Positions 15,749 through 25,480 of a stretch of DNA of 64,000 nucleotides are shown here, piece after piece. Made by a program: the position numbers and the translations under genes. Source of the stretch: an uncultured Clostridia bacterium. GTDB taxonomy: Bacteria; Bacillota; Clostridia; Christensenellales; Borkfalkiaceae. The stretch covers positions 62,001-126,000 of the forward strand of contig CAKQME010000004.1 of the NCBI GenBank assembly GCA_934254815.1, given 5' to 3'. The notes under the pieces were generated by a model. That model had not been told where the DNA came from, searched no databases, and worked only from the letters and a program-made list of their open reading frames with translations. Position 1 is the first letter of the stretch. The number at the start of each line of letters is the position of its first letter.

Positions 15749-15777
15749 TTGACAATGTAAAGTCGAAGTGATATAAT
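15749..15777 (+). promoter_or_regulatory. Full-consensus promoter of the giant LRR lipoprotein gene
   Basis: TTGACA (15749-15754), 17-bp spacer, TATAAT (15772-15777). Transcription start expected near 15784, about 170 nt before the start codon. Confidence 0.88.
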
Positions 15778-15846
15778 ATTAGGCAAATAAAACGTGCGCG
15801 TTTACTTTAGCGTGATAAATTTCTATTTAACGCAAAATCTTCGTGA

Positions 15847-15885
15847 TATAAGCTGTACTTATACCTGCTATAAGCTCAGCTTATA
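15847..15885 (+). repeat. Tandem 17-bp dyads in the leader of the giant LRR gene
   Basis: Unit 1 TATAAGCTGTACTTATA (15847-15863) and unit 2 TATAAGCTCAGCTTATA (15869-15885), both dyads with TATAAG/CTTATA arms, separated by CCTGC; the centre-to-centre distance is 22 bp. Positions 15847-15876 (30 nt) are identical, in reverse complement, to 27065-27094 in the leader of the MoxR operon. Could be a tandem operator, an RNA element, or one arm of a long-range inverted repeat. Confidence 0.7.
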
Positions 15886-15956
15886 GCATTATGAATAATA
15901 TAAATTGTATGCATTAAAATTTTAATAATATGCAAAAATTTTTGAGGAGGTTCGAT

Positions 15957-18900
15957 ATGAACGGAAAAAACAAGTTGGTTGTTCTTCTGTTGGCGATTTT
16001 CGTCGCGATGACGGCTGCGTTCGGCGCGTCTTGTAAAGGCAAGCCGGAATCTACCGAAAACGGAATCGCTAAAAACGCAGAATACTATTGCGTTGCGGAA
16101 GCCGAAGAGTACGTCGTTACTTTAACGAACGCGAAAACTTATTTTTTGTCTGTCGCGGGTGAACGCAAAACCGGCGATTACACGTTGAGCGAAAGCGGCG
16201 AGCTTAAACTTATCGTAGACGGAAACGAAGTTTCGGCAAGTATAAACGGCGACGAATTAGCCATAACTTACGGCGGTAAGTCCTATACGTTGCTTGAGAA
16301 AATCAAGAGAAGCGTTACGTTTGACAAGGGCGGGGCTACCGAAGTAAAGACGGTGACGAACGGTAAACCGGTTGAAAAACCCGCAGACCCTGCGGGTAAA
16401 GACGGTAAAGAATTTGTCGGCTGGTATGCTGCGGCGGATTACGGCGAAATATATAATTTCGCTGCACCAGTAAGAAGCGACATCACCGTATACGCTCAAT
16501 ATATCGATACGGACGCGGGCGCGCGCGAGTTTACCGCTACGCTTAAAGACGGAACCGATAAAAAGATTTCCACTCATAACGGGAAAATTTACGGGCTTGA
16601 ACCGCTTGCCGTCAAAGACGGAAAGGAATTCGACGGCTGGTACGTCAGCGATTTCAACGACGAAGCGAAACTCACCTATAAATATACCGACGAAGTTCTT
16701 AAAGAAAACGTCAACCTCTATCCCGTATGGAAAGGCGGTATTTACGGCGTAAAAGTCGCGGGCGACAATATAACCTGGAGCGCGAACAACGCCGTTGCGT
16801 TTAAAGTTACGATATCCGCTGCGGGGTTTGATAAAACTTTGCCCGTAACGAAGACGGAAGCGGAATGTAAATTTTCCGAAATGGCTGCGGGCGAATATAA
16901 AATCGTAATAACCGATAACGCGGGCGACAATAAATTCGAAGCTTATTATAACAATAAGGCTCTTGCTCGCGTATCCGATTTCACCGTTGCCGAAAGCGGT
17001 ATGCTTATATATAATCCCGTAGAGAACGCCGAAAAGTATATAATCACGGTCGATTGCGGAAATAAAAATCATAAACATACTTCGATAGATAACGGAACTT
17101 ATACTTATTTCGATATTTCGGGCTGCGAAATGCAGAAAGGCGGCATAAAAGTTACGGTTAAAGCCGAAGCCGCGGGTTTAATAAGCTCCGAGGGGGTTTT
17201 CGTTTACGATAAAACGCTTGATAAAATCTCCGCGATAGATGTTAAAGACGGTAAACTCGTATGGAATGCCGTTGACAACGCTCTCGGTTACGTCTTAACG
17301 ATAAACGGCGAAGAGATAAAACTCGACGCAAACGAATTTTCGTTAAAGGAATACGCCGAGGGAAAATACGATATAGAAATATATCCCGTAAACTATAAAT
17401 ACAACAGCCCCGAAGCCGCAATATTGACGTATAATAAAACGCCGTTGGCGTCCCCCGCGGGGGTTGCCGTAAACGGCAACGTCCTTAAATGGAAATCGGT
17501 AGAAAACGCAACGGGATATTCCGTTAAATTGAACGGAACCGAATATACCGTTACCGCTAACGAGAAAGTTTTTGATTCCGACGATATAAAGTCTTTCAAT
17601 AAAGTTACGATTACGGCGTTTAACGAAACCGATAAGTCCGAAGAGTCCGACGTGTTCGAATTTGCCGACGATTCGCTTCGGGGGCTTAAATACGATTGCG
17701 GAAAGGTGTACTGGACTCCCGTCGTTGCGGCGGACAGCTATGCGGTGTCGGTCAACGGCGGCAAGGAAACAAACTATAATAAGGAGACGGTAAGCGCGCC
17801 GATCTCGTTTACCGAAAGCGGTAAAAACGTTATTACCGTATCTTATTATTATGGCGACGGGTCTTGCGGGGACACTCAGACCATAACCGTTGACGTATAT
17901 GAGATTAAATATATAGGTAAAAACGGACAGAGCGAGGTCGAGTATAAGGCTAAAGGCGATAAACTCGGTTTCCCTGCCGAAAAACTTACCGTAACGGGCT
18001 TCGATATAGACGGTTGGTACGACGTACCCGACGGCGGAGCGAATAACGGCGCGAGATATCTTGCCGATAAGCTTTTAAAGTCGGGCGGAATTACGCTTTA
18101 CGCCGATTTCTTGTCCAAGGCATACGACGTAACGCTTGTAAACGGCGACGAACAGACTGTCGAACAAGTTCGTTATAACGAAACTTATACGTTAAGCGTT
18201 CCCGAAAGCGAGGACGAAAACCTTGTGTTCGGCGGTTGGTTCTTCCAGCCTAACGGAGTAGGCGATCAATATACGGATATGAGCGGCGTAAGTCTTAAAA
18301 AATGGAGCGCCGCGCATAACGAAGTTATTCTCTACGCCAATTGGTTGAGAGTATTCGAGTATACCTTAAACGGCACGAGAACGGGTTATATCGTTACCGA
18401 GGGAAAAGGTATTCCTTACGTTACGGAAGCGACGGTCAAAGATATAATGGGTACTTTGCCCGTAGTCAGCATTGACTCCCTTTCGGGCGCGGATAAACTC
18501 GAATATATTAAGATTCCCGACACCGTAAACTTCTCTGTCGGTATGAAAGAGGGCGTTGCCACAAGCGCGTTCGCGTCGTGTCATAATCTTAAATCTATAA
18601 TGATTTACGAAACGTCGGGCGTCGATAAATCGGGCTTTACTTCCGACGACGGAGCTGTTTATGTTACCGAAACCGACGGCGATAAAACAACCAAGACGCT
18701 TGCGCTTATTCCTTACGGAAAAACGGGAACGTTTACTGTTGCATACGACGCTACCGCTTTGGCTACGGGCGCGCTTTCGGGTTCCGCATTGACAAAGGTA
18801 ATAATACCCTCGTCGGTTACGGCAGTCGGAAACAACGCGTTCAAAAACTCTAAACTGCTTACCGAAGTCGAATTCCTTGCCGAAAAAGACGGCGAAGAAG

Positions 18901-21900
18901 CGAAAGAGCTTACATTCGGTCACAACGTATTTTTCGGTTGCGACGCGCTTGTAAAACTCACTCTTCCCGGCAGGCTCAAAGCAAGTTCTTGCGAGTTTGC
19001 AAGTTCTGTCAACGCAAACGCTAAACTTACGATGGGTTTCGATAAAGAAATCTTCGGTACTAACGCTTATAAAGCTACCGACGGAATTACTTCTCTTGAG
19101 AGAATAGACGTGGTCGGTAAAAAGGTCAATTATTCGTCTGTAGACGGAATACTTACCGATAAAGACGAAAAGACCGTTATATATTGTCCCAGAGGCAGAA
19201 CTGCGGACGTTACGTTGCCGAATACCGTCACCGAGATAGGAAACGCCGCGTTCAGAAATTGCGCGCTTATCGAAAACGTTTCGATTCCCGGTACCGTCGC
19301 AACTATCCGCGAGGAAGCGTTTATGAGTTGTTCTAATCTCGCTTCGCTCGTGTTTGGCGGAGACGAGAACGACGGCGCGCTTACGATTGAACAAGCCGCG
19401 TTTTACAGGGCGGGCAGACTTGAAAAAGTCACTTTACCCGCAAATCTTAAACGTATCGGACAGTATGCGTTTTACTCTGCGGCTTTAAGAGACGTTACCG
19501 TCGGGTGCGTCGGCGTAGACGACGGAACGCTGGAATTTGCCGACAATGCGTTCGGCAGTATTCCTATGCAGGGCTTTACTTCCGGTTTTGCGGTAACTAA
19601 ACTTACTTTAGGTAAAGACACTCCGCTTATAGGTATATCTGCCGTGTTCGGGTATAAAATCGAAACGGTAGTACTCGATAAAGCTAATAAAAACTACTTT
19701 ATCGATTCCGACGGGGCGTTGTACAGTGCGGATAAGACAAGACTTCTCTGCTACCCGAAAGGCGGCGCGACGGATATCGTTATTGCCGACGGCGTTGAAG
19801 AAATCGACGCTAACGTGTTCAGAGAAAACGTAAATTTAAGAACCGTAAAAATTCCCGCTTCGCTCAAAAAGATAGGGGATAACGCTTTCGCTCATTGCGA
19901 ATTGTTGCAAAAAATAGAGTTTGCAAACGGCGATACTCCTATAACGATAGGCGACTTTGCTTTCAACGGCTGTAAGTCTCTTATTTCCGTAGGGTTGCCG
20001 TCGGGTCTTACAAAGATAGGAGATAAGGCGTTTTATAATAACGCAAATCTTTCGTCGGTAACGTTCGGCGGAAATAAATTGACCGAAATAGGCGAGTCTG
20101 CGTTCGCATATTGTAACGCGCTTACCGAAATAACTCTTCCGGAGGGGCTTGAAGTTATCGGTGACAGCGTATTCGTACAATGTAATTCACTCGTTACGGT
20201 TAATTTCCCCGCTTCGCTTGTAGAATTGGGCGAAAACGTATTCACTTATGTCAACGATGAGGGCTTGGCGAGATCCTGCGAGTCTCTTGCGGCGGTAAAC
20301 TTCCACAAGGATAATGTGAAATACGAGTCGGTTAACGGTATAATGTACGAGAAAGTCGACGGAAAACCCAAGAATCTTATTTATTGCCCCGTTATGTGCG
20401 GCGGTGAAGACGGCGTTGTCAAAATACCCGGTACGGTCGAAAACGTTGCCCCGAACGCGTTCTACGGCAATAAAGTCATTACCGAAGTAATATTCCTTAA
20501 CGGCTCTGCCGACAGAGAGATAGCGCTCGGAGAAAAATTGTTTACCGGCGCGGATAAATTGACGAAAGTCACATTGCCGAACGGGTTGGAAACCATAGTA
20601 GATTTCTTATTGCAGGATACGGAGGTTAAAGAAATAACCGTACCGAATACCGTAAGAACAATATCCTGCAATGCATTCCTTGGAGCGAAAAAACTTGAAA
20701 CGATAAATTTCGAAAGCGGAAATGAAGAATTATCTCTTACGATAGCCGACGGCATGGGTGGAAACGGTGCGTTTACGCAATGCATAAGTCTCAAAGAAAT
20801 CGAATTCCCCGAAAGAACAGTTAAAATAGGTGTTGCGGCGTTCGATATCGGCTATGGGTATACTTCTGCGCTTAAAAAGGTCAAGATACCTGCAAGCGTT
20901 ACCGAAATAGGTAAATATGCTTTCCAAGGCTGCGACGCTCTCGAAACCGTAGAATTTGCGCCCGGCAGTAAACTTACGGCTATCCCCGAATCGGCTTTCA
21001 CAAACTCGAAGAATCTTAAAAATATCAATCTGCCCGAAAAACTTGTTACAATAGGTAATCAGGCGTTCCAGAATACGGGTTTAACGGAAGTGACTCTGCC
21101 GTCTTCCGTAACGTCGATAGGAAACGCTTTCAATAACTGTAATTCTTTGAGAAAAATTACGATAGGCGACGGCGTTACGTCGATACCTATGAGCGCGTTC
21201 CTTGACTGTAAATTCCTCAGCGAAGTCAATTTGGGTAACTCCGTAACGGCGATAGGCACATATGCTTTTAAAAATTGCGTGTCGCTTAAGGAGATTGCTC
21301 TTGGAGATAAGGTAACGACTATAGACGAACAGGCGTTCTATAATACTTCTCTTAAAAAGATAAAAATAGGCGCGGGCGTAACTTCTGTCGGAAACGAAGC
21401 GTTCAAATTCTCGAAACTTACCGAAGTCGAATTTGCCGTCGATAATGCGGGCGTCGCCGCGCTTCAGAGTATCGGTGACGAGGCGTTTGTCGGGACTGAA
21501 ATAACTAAATTCGAAATTCCGGAAACGGCGAACGCGTTGACTTTGGGCGGTTCGTTGTTCAAGGGCTGCATAAGCTTAACCGAACTTAAAATTTCGTCTA
21601 AGGTAACGTCGCTCGGTAATTCGCTTGACGGTTGCGTAACGCTCGATAACGTTACCGTTGCCGAAGAAAACGAAAATCTTAGCGTAAATAGCGGAATGCT
21701 TTGCAGTAAAGACGGGCATGTGGTGTATTGCGTATTCGGCGTTGCCGAGGGCGAATTGAGATTGCCCGACGGTATTCAGGAAATTAAAGCCGACGCTTAT
21801 AAAGGTCAGCCGAACATTACCAAAGTTATCATACCCGAAACTATCAAGACGATAGGCGCAAACGCGTTCGCAAACTGCGGAAATCTCGTCGAAATCGTGT

Positions 21901-24900
21901 TTATCAAAAACGCGCCCTCGATTGAAAGTATAGGTAATGGCGCGTTTGAAAATTGTACGTCGCTGAAAAGCGTCAATCTTCCCGAAAGCCTCGAAGCGGT
22001 TGGCGATAAAGTGTTCAACGGCTGTTCTGCTCTCGCTACCGTATCTTTAGGCGGAGAAATAAAGACGATCGGTTCTTCCGCGTTTAAGGGTACGGCGTTA
22101 AAGTTTATAGAAATTCCCGCTTTGGTAACTTCTGTCGGTTCCGACGCTTTCGGCGGAACAAAGATCGCTTCCGTGACGATACCTGCAAACGTAACGACTA
22201 TAGGAGATTCGGCGTTTGCCGGCTGTTCCGAACTCGCTTCGGTAATTTTCGCGGATAATTCGAGCCTTACTTCCGTAGGAAGCAATGCGTTTAACGGTAC
22301 TGAAATTTCGGCAATAACGCTTCCGTCGACGGTTACTTCAATCAGCGCAAATATGCTTGCCGGTACTAAGATAACTTCGTTTGTCGTTCCCGAAAACGTA
22401 ACGTCTATAGGAAATTATGCGTTTGATGGCATGGCTTCGCTCGAAAACATAACGATTGACGTTAAAGGTCTTAAAGAAATCGGAACGTATGCGTTCAGAA
22501 ATTGTACGTCGCTTAAGAGTATTGAAATACCCGAGGGCGTTACAAAGATTAACCAGGGGGCTTTCTTCGGCTGTACTAATCTGTCGTCTGTTACGTTGCC
22601 TGAAACTTTGACTTTGTTAGGTACGTTAAGACCGAACACTTCTTCGGGTAAAAGGAATCCTGATTACGGTTCTGTATTCAGAGATTGCAAGTCGTTGAAA
22701 AATATTGATTTGCCCGACAAAATTTCGTATATCGGACCCGATACGTTTAACGGGGCGGGGCTTGTGAGCGTAAAACTTCCCGCGTCGCTTAAATATCTTA
22801 CTAACAAAAATATATTGTCGTCGAAAGCGCAGTCTCCGTTAAAGAGTAAAGCTTCGGGACAGTTTGCTAATTGCGTTGACCTTGAAACGGTAATACTTCC
22901 CGCGGGACTTCAGGCGATTGGCGCAAGCGTATTTAAAAACACGCCTAAGCTTAAAACTATGTATTATGACGGAGCAGGTTCCGCAGACGGAAACTGCTTG
23001 CCGATAAGTGCAGTTGAATTGAGTATAAGCGCGTTCGAGGGGTGTGGTTTAGAAAATATTAAAATACTCGGCGCGTTAAGCGACAATACGAAATTCTATT
23101 TAGGGCAATGTTTTAAATATTCTTCTATAAAAAGAGTTGATTTGAGCGAGTCAAGACTCGCGTCTGTTCCGAAACTGTTATTTAAATATGCAGGTGATTT
23201 AGAAGAAGTTATTTTACCGGATTCGGTAACGGCAATAAAAAATGACGCTTTCTATGGTTGCGATAAACTTAAAAACGTAAATTTCCCATCAGGTTTAACA
23301 ACTATAGAGATTAATGCGTTTAACGGTTGCTCCTTACTTGAAGAGGCTGATATTTCGAGTGTGACATCGCTTGCTTCCAGCGCGTTTGAGGGTTGTAGCA
23401 GTCTTAAAACCGTAAAACTCAGCGAATCGCTCACGGCAATACCCAATAATGCGTTTAAGGGTTGTTCGTCGCTCGAAAATATAGAGATACCCGATAACGT
23501 GACTGCGCTTGGCAGCGGATGTTTTGCTTCCTCCGGTCTTACTACTATTCGTTTATCCGCAAAGGTTACTTCTATCGGTGGAGGCGCGTTATCCGCACCG
23601 TCGCTTATAAGAATAACGGTTGATAAAGACAATGCGAAATACTCCGTTAAAAACAGTTTCCTTATTGAAGACGGAGTTAAAGTCGTTGCTTTCCCCAACG
23701 GTAAACCGTTTGTTGCCGACGAAACGCTTGTGCTTCCCGACGGCGTGACGAATATCGCTTCCGACGTTTTCGCAAATAACGTAAACGTTAAAAAGATTTC
23801 CGTTCCGTCTACGGTTGTGGAAATTTCCGACGGCGCGTTCCGCTCTTTCAAGGGGCTTGAAGAGGTGATACTTGCCGACGGCATAAAAGTAATAGGTAAT
23901 GACGCGTTCAGCGGTTGCGTTGCGCTCGATAAGATAAATCTTCCGTCGTCGCTTGTGAAAATAGGAGAAACGGCGTTTAACGGTTGCGTTTCGCTTGCGG
24001 CTATAGATTTTGCAACTACGAATCCCGAAGTTGTTTTGAGCGACGGCGCGTTCGGCGGCACAGGGCTTACGACGTTGGATTTGTCTATGCTGAATATGAA
24101 AACGATGGCGAATAATTTGTTCGCTGAATGTGAATCGCTCATCGAGGTGAAGTTACCGGAAAATCTTGAAAAATTGGGCAATAGCGCGTTTAATAGTTGC
24201 ATAGCGCTTGAAAATGTTGAATTTGGCGGTAAATTAACCTATATCGACATTGCGGCGTTCAACGGTTGTTCGGCTTTGCGTTCGGTTGCGTTACCTGAAA
24301 GTTTGACGGATCTTATGCAGTCGGCGTTCCAGAATTCGGGTCTTACTTCTATAACTCTGCCGAGCGGGGTATCGGACGTTAAAAATGCAGTGTTCAGCGG
24401 TTGTAAGCAACTTGTCGAATTTAAAGCTTCGGGAGAGTTGACTAAATTATACGATAGCGCATTCAACGGTTGCTCGTCGCTTAAATCTATAACAATAGGC
24501 TCTGCTGTCGAGAGTATAGGTAAAACGGCGTTCAGCGGGTGTTCTGCGCTCGAAACGGTAACGTTCGAAAACGGCGCCAATCCGATTTTCGGAAAACAAG
24601 CGTTCGAAAATTGTACTTCGCTTAAAACGATAACGCTTCCTGCGGGTATTACCGAAATTCCCGAAAAGACGTTCAGCGGAGCAGGGTTGACTGAAATAGT
24701 TCTTCCCGATGCGGTTACGACGATAGGCGACAGAGCGTTTGAAAATTGCGCTTCGCTTACAAAGGTAACGCTTCCCGCGAAACTTTCGGTAATTCCGAGC
24801 TATATGTTCTATGGTTCGGGTATAACGGAAATAACTCTTCCCGAGACCGTCCATACTATCGGCTCGAATGCTTTCGGCAATTGCGAAGCTCTTAAAACGA

Positions 24901-25262
24901 TAACGCTTTCCGAAATGATTACGGAAATATCCGAATCGGCGTTTTCGGGTTCGGGGTTGACGGAAATAACGTTGCCCGATTCCGTAAGGACTATAAATGA
25001 CTGCGCGTTTATGAATTGTAAATCGCTTGTAAACGTCACGCTCGGCAACGGATTGTGCGAAATCGGTAGAAACGCGTTCGACGGTTGTACGAAAGTTAAG
25101 TCTGTCGTTATTCCGTCGCGCGTGTATTCGCTTAAAAACGCGTTCAACGGTTGGGGCGAAGATCAGACTATAACGTTCGCTCTTAAAAAATCTCAGGCGG
25201 CTAAACTGTTCGGTACCGAATGGCTGAGCGGTTGCGAGGCAACGATAGCTTATAACGGCTGA
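15957..25262 (+). CDS. Giant BspA-like leucine-rich-repeat lipoprotein
   Basis: 3101 residues from ATG 15957, which has GAGGAGG 6 nt upstream; the frame can be opened at 15930, but that start has no such site and would blunt the signal peptide. Signal peptide with a lipobox-like GASC (Cys26), so predicted lipid-anchored on the cell surface. Residues about 105-270 hold two InlB-type B-repeats (FVGWYAAADYGEIYNF and EFDGWYVSDFND are their cores); 270-660 contain fibronectin-like modules with GYVLTINGEE and GYSVKLNGTEY; 660-810 carry two more B-repeats; from about 820 to the end run LRR_5 (BspA-type) units of roughly 23 residues, on the order of 80-90 by eye, such as IGDKAFYNNANLSSVTFGG. At about five places a 'DGILY...YCP' insert interrupts them. 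BspA-type proteins often mediate adhesion; the ligand here is unknown. Single gene with its own promoter and terminator. Confidence 0.88.
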   Translation: MNGKNKLVVLLLAIFVAMTAAFGASCKGKPESTENGIAKNAEYYCVAEAEEYVVTLTNAKTYFLSVAGERKTGDYTLSESGELKLIVDGNEVSASINGDELAITYGGKSYTLLEKIKRSVTFDKGGATEVKTVTNGKPVEKPADPAGKDGKEFVGWYAAADYGEIYNFAAPVRSDITVYAQYIDTDAGAREFTATLKDGTDKKISTHNGKIYGLEPLAVKDGKEFDGWYVSDFNDEAKLTYKYTDEVLKENVNLYPVWKGGIYGVKVAGDNITWSANNAVAFKVTISAAGFDKTLPVTKTEAECKFSEMAAGEYKIVITDNAGDNKFEAYYNNKALARVSDFTVAESGMLIYNPVENAEKYIITVDCGNKNHKHTSIDNGTYTYFDISGCEMQKGGIKVTVKAEAAGLISSEGVFVYDKTLDKISAIDVKDGKLVWNAVDNALGYVLTINGEEIKLDANEFSLKEYAEGKYDIEIYPVNYKYNSPEAAILTYNKTPLASPAGVAVNGNVLKWKSVENATGYSVKLNGTEYTVTANEKVFDSDDIKSFNKVTITAFNETDKSEESDVFEFADDSLRGLKYDCGKVYWTPVVAADSYAVSVNGGKETNYNKETVSAPISFTESGKNVITVSYYYGDGSCGDTQTITVDVYEIKYIGKNGQSEVEYKAKGDKLGFPAEKLTVTGFDIDGWYDVPDGGANNGARYLADKLLKSGGITLYADFLSKAYDVTLVNGDEQTVEQVRYNETYTLSVPESEDENLVFGGWFFQPNGVGDQYTDMSGVSLKKWSAAHNEVILYANWLRVFEYTLNGTRTGYIVTEGKGIPYVTEATVKDIMGTLPVVSIDSLSGADKLEYIKIPDTVNFSVGMKEGVATSAFASCHNLKSIMIYETSGVDKSGFTSDDGAVYVTETDGDKTTKTLALIPYGKTGTFTVAYDATALATGALSGSALTKVIIPSSVTAVGNNAFKNSKLLTEVEFLAEKDGEEAKELTFGHNVFFGCDALVKLTLPGRLKASSCEFASSVNANAKLTMGFDKEIFGTNAYKATDGITSLERIDVVGKKVNYSSVDGILTDKDEKTVIYCPRGRTADVTLPNTVTEIGNAAFRNCALIENVSIPGTVATIREEAFMSCSNLASLVFGGDENDGALTIEQAAFYRAGRLEKVTLPANLKRIGQYAFYSAALRDVTVGCVGVDDGTLEFADNAFGSIPMQGFTSGFAVTKLTLGKDTPLIGISAVFGYKIETVVLDKANKNYFIDSDGALYSADKTRLLCYPKGGATDIVIADGVEEIDANVFRENVNLRTVKIPASLKKIGDNAFAHCELLQKIEFANGDTPITIGDFAFNGCKSLISVGLPSGLTKIGDKAFYNNANLSSVTFGGNKLTEIGESAFAYCNALTEITLPEGLEVIGDSVFVQCNSLVTVNFPASLVELGENVFTYVNDEGLARSCESLAAVNFHKDNVKYESVNGIMYEKVDGKPKNLIYCPVMCGGEDGVVKIPGTVENVAPNAFYGNKVITEVIFLNGSADREIALGEKLFTGADKLTKVTLPNGLETIVDFLLQDTEVKEITVPNTVRTISCNAFLGAKKLETINFESGNEELSLTIADGMGGNGAFTQCISLKEIEFPERTVKIGVAAFDIGYGYTSALKKVKIPASVTEIGKYAFQGCDALETVEFAPGSKLTAIPESAFTNSKNLKNINLPEKLVTIGNQAFQNTGLTEVTLPSSVTSIGNAFNNCNSLRKITIGDGVTSIPMSAFLDCKFLSEVNLGNSVTAIGTYAFKNCVSLKEIALGDKVTTIDEQAFYNTSLKKIKIGAGVTSVGNEAFKFSKLTEVEFAVDNAGVAALQSIGDEAFVGTEITKFEIPETANALTLGGSLFKGCISLTELKISSKVTSLGNSLDGCVTLDNVTVAEENENLSVNSGMLCSKDGHVVYCVFGVAEGELRLPDGIQEIKADAYKGQPNITKVIIPETIKTIGANAFANCGNLVEIVFIKNAPSIESIGNGAFENCTSLKSVNLPESLEAVGDKVFNGCSALATVSLGGEIKTIGSSAFKGTALKFIEIPALVTSVGSDAFGGTKIASVTIPANVTTIGDSAFAGCSELASVIFADNSSLTSVGSNAFNGTEISAITLPSTVTSISANMLAGTKITSFVVPENVTSIGNYAFDGMASLENITIDVKGLKEIGTYAFRNCTSLKSIEIPEGVTKINQGAFFGCTNLSSVTLPETLTLLGTLRPNTSSGKRNPDYGSVFRDCKSLKNIDLPDKISYIGPDTFNGAGLVSVKLPASLKYLTNKNILSSKAQSPLKSKASGQFANCVDLETVILPAGLQAIGASVFKNTPKLKTMYYDGAGSADGNCLPISAVELSISAFEGCGLENIKILGALSDNTKFYLGQCFKYSSIKRVDLSESRLASVPKLLFKYAGDLEEVILPDSVTAIKNDAFYGCDKLKNVNFPSGLTTIEINAFNGCSLLEEADISSVTSLASSAFEGCSSLKTVKLSESLTAIPNNAFKGCSSLENIEIPDNVTALGSGCFASSGLTTIRLSAKVTSIGGGALSAPSLIRITVDKDNAKYSVKNSFLIEDGVKVVAFPNGKPFVADETLVLPDGVTNIASDVFANNVNVKKISVPSTVVEISDGAFRSFKGLEEVILADGIKVIGNDAFSGCVALDKINLPSSLVKIGETAFNGCVSLAAIDFATTNPEVVLSDGAFGGTGLTTLDLSMLNMKTMANNLFAECESLIEVKLPENLEKLGNSAFNSCIALENVEFGGKLTYIDIAAFNGCSALRSVALPESLTDLMQSAFQNSGLTSITLPSGVSDVKNAVFSGCKQLVEFKASGELTKLYDSAFNGCSSLKSITIGSAVESIGKTAFSGCSALETVTFENGANPIFGKQAFENCTSLKTITLPAGITEIPEKTFSGAGLTEIVLPDAVTTIGDRAFENCASLTKVTLPAKLSVIPSYMFYGSGITEITLPETVHTIGSNAFGNCEALKTITLSEMITEISESAFSGSGLTEITLPDSVRTINDCAFMNCKSLVNVTLGNGLCEIGRNAFDGCTKVKSVVIPSRVYSLKNAFNGWGEDQTITFALKKSQAAKLFGTEWLSGCEATIAYNG

Positions 25263-25292
25263 TAAATAATATAAAAAATCAGCAGAAAAAGA

Positions 25293-25341
25293 AAGGTTGC
25301 GTTTCTATTCTTAAAAAGATAGGAGCGTAACCTTTTTTTGC
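25293..25341 (+). terminator. Terminator of the giant LRR gene
   Basis: 17-bp stem (25293-25309 with 25320-25336, three G-T pairs), 10-nt loop, then a T-run. Confidence 0.9.
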
Positions 25342-25421
25342 TTTCCCCGACATGAAAACCGAATTGTATGGGGTAAAGGGCGATGAAACTGTATTCTTGC
25401 GGTTAAAGACCGTTAAATCGG

Positions 25422-25450
25422 TTGCTAATATTTCGTCGATGTGCTAAAAT
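25422..25450 (+). promoter_or_regulatory. Promoter of the Wzz-like gene
   Basis: TTGCTA (25422-25427), 17-bp spacer, TAAAAT (25445-25450) with extended TGC. Confidence 0.6.
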
Positions 25451-25480
25451 ATATGGGATATTTGTTTATAGGAGTAAAAA

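Larger units (their letters stand above)
15633..15956 (+). other. Intergenic region between HIT gene and giant LRR gene
   Basis: 324 nt without a gene. Contains the HIT-operon terminator (15639-15675), a consensus promoter (15749-15777), a predicted leader of about 170 nt starting near 15784 with a small 5-bp hairpin (15790-15794 with 15799-15803), two tandem 17-bp dyads (15847-15885) and the ribosome binding site GAGGAGG (15944-15950). The rest is AT-rich with no other structure I can support. Confidence 0.7.
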
